From positions 1 to 14,773 of the forward strand of contig JAPOZF010000789.1 in assembly GCA_026706165.1 (NCBI GenBank): 14,773 nucleotides of DNA, written 5' to 3'. The stretch comes from Gemmatimonadota bacterium (lineage in GTDB: Bacteria > Latescibacterota > UBA2968 > UBA8231). Numbering within the stretch: the first letter of the stretch is position 1; each line of letters opens with the position of its first letter. Positions 14,349 to 14,773 of this stretch are shown in pieces. Below the pieces are notes generated by a model, which was not told the origin of the DNA, made no database searches, and saw only the letters and a list, made by a program, of their open reading frames with translations. Position numbers and translations under genes: made by a program.

Positions 14349-14773
14349 ACTCTCCAGCACCATCTGCTCGCGCTCGAGGCGGGCGAACATCGCCCGGTAC
14401 TCCGGACTGCCGTCGTCGTCCCAGTAGGTGGTCGAGATCGGCGAGTCGTAGCTCATGGGAATGATGCGGCTGCGGTCGGGCCGCACCATGAAAAGGGAGT
14501 TGTCCGGGTCGGCGAGGTTGTACATCCGCGCGCCGTTGGCGAACCTCGAGTTGATGATCCACCTCTCCTGCCGCGGCAGCGAGAGGCCCTTCAGGCGCTC
14601 CAGCTCCTCCCGGTCGAGGGACACTCCGAGACCGGGACTTTCCGACACTTTCAGGAACCCGTTCACCGGCTCCGGCCGTTCGTTTGTGACGTCGCTCTTC
14701 CAGGTTTCGCAGTCGCTGAAGAAGTGGAAGGCGGCGGTCGGAAAGGCGGCCATCATGTGAACCGTCATCGCCC
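14346..14773 (-). CDS. Mandelate racemase/muconate lactonizing family enzyme, C-terminal part
   Basis: Only the last 142 codons are in the window; the frame is open to the right edge, so the N-terminus and most of the enolase-superfamily barrel are missing. The visible part starts at the end of the barrel (HMMAAFPTAAFHFF), followed by WKSDVTNERPEPVNGFLKV and the family closing element SPGLGVSLDREELERLK. Members abstract the proton alpha to a carboxylate, and many dehydrate sugar acids. About 80 residues follow beyond that usual end, with YNLADPDNSLFMVRPD and the acidic YWDDDGSPEYRAMF, an extension not found in mandelate racemase itself. The metal and catalytic residues lie outside the window. 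Its proximity to the UxuA-like gene suggests a shared sugar-acid theme. It is oriented the same way as the five-gene operon but separated from it by hemF. Confidence 0.85.
   Translation of the reverse strand, partial: AMTVHMMAAFPTAAFHFFSDCETWKSDVTNERPEPVNGFLKVSESPGLGVSLDREELERLKGLSLPRQERWIINSRFANGARMYNLADPDNSLFMVRPDRSRIIPMSYDSPISTTYWDDDGSPEYRAMFARLEREQMVLES

Overview
The window is a densely coded, GC-rich stretch of bacterial chromosome with 15 protein genes (one cut by the right edge), one tRNA gene and short intergenic gaps. No insertion sequence, phage gene or CRISPR array was seen. The family mix suggests an environmental, heterotrophic, oxygen-using bacterium: a phytanoyl-CoA dioxygenase-like oxygenase, an Ldh2-type dehydrogenase, a UxuA-like enzyme, a mandelate racemase/enolase-superfamily enzyme, an M81 (MlrC-like) metallopeptidase, a Gfo/Idh/MocA oxidoreductase and a DUF4159 protein. 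This blend is familiar from Latescibacterota, Poribacteria, Planctomycetota and Acidobacteriota genomes, but the sequence alone does not fix the phylum. The selenocysteine tRNA gene shows that the organism probably makes selenoproteins. The oxygen-dependent HemF implies aerobic or microaerobic life.

Layout. (1) 136-2528, plus strand: DUF2232 membrane protein, rplI (ribosomal protein L9), a lipoprotein of unknown function, and selC (tRNA-Sec). (2) 2584-4474, minus strand: a two-gene operon of a PhyH-family oxygenase followed by an Ldh2/malate-lactate-type dehydrogenase, with a good sigma70-like promoter. (3) 4570-7360, plus strand: gap (GAPDH) with a structured leader and an operator-like quasi-palindrome, then a divergent DtxR/MntR-type regulator, then a bile acid:sodium symporter-like (SBF_like) membrane protein. 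(4) 7455-13263, minus strand: a compact five-gene operon, in transcription order UxuA-like enzyme, class-III aminotransferase, M81 metallopeptidase, secreted DUF4159 protein, Gfo/Idh/MocA oxidoreductase. (5) 13362-14300, plus strand: hemF. (6) 14346-14773, minus strand: C-terminal part of a mandelate racemase/muconate lactonizing-type enzyme, which runs off the window.

How the genes may work together. Block 4 looks like an uncharacterised catabolic route: its gaps are 20, 8 and 1 bases followed by a 4-base overlap, and it combines a putative sugar-acid dehydratase/isomerase, a PLP aminotransferase, a zinc amidase/peptidase and an NAD(P) sugar oxidoreductase. Its substrate cannot be read from sequence; an amino- or amide-substituted sugar acid is an inference. 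Block 2 may hydroxylate a small molecule and then oxidise the resulting 2-hydroxy acid. The gap/dtxR block raises the possibility that a metal-responsive regulator acts on its own operon, through the palindrome overlapping the candidate gap promoter.
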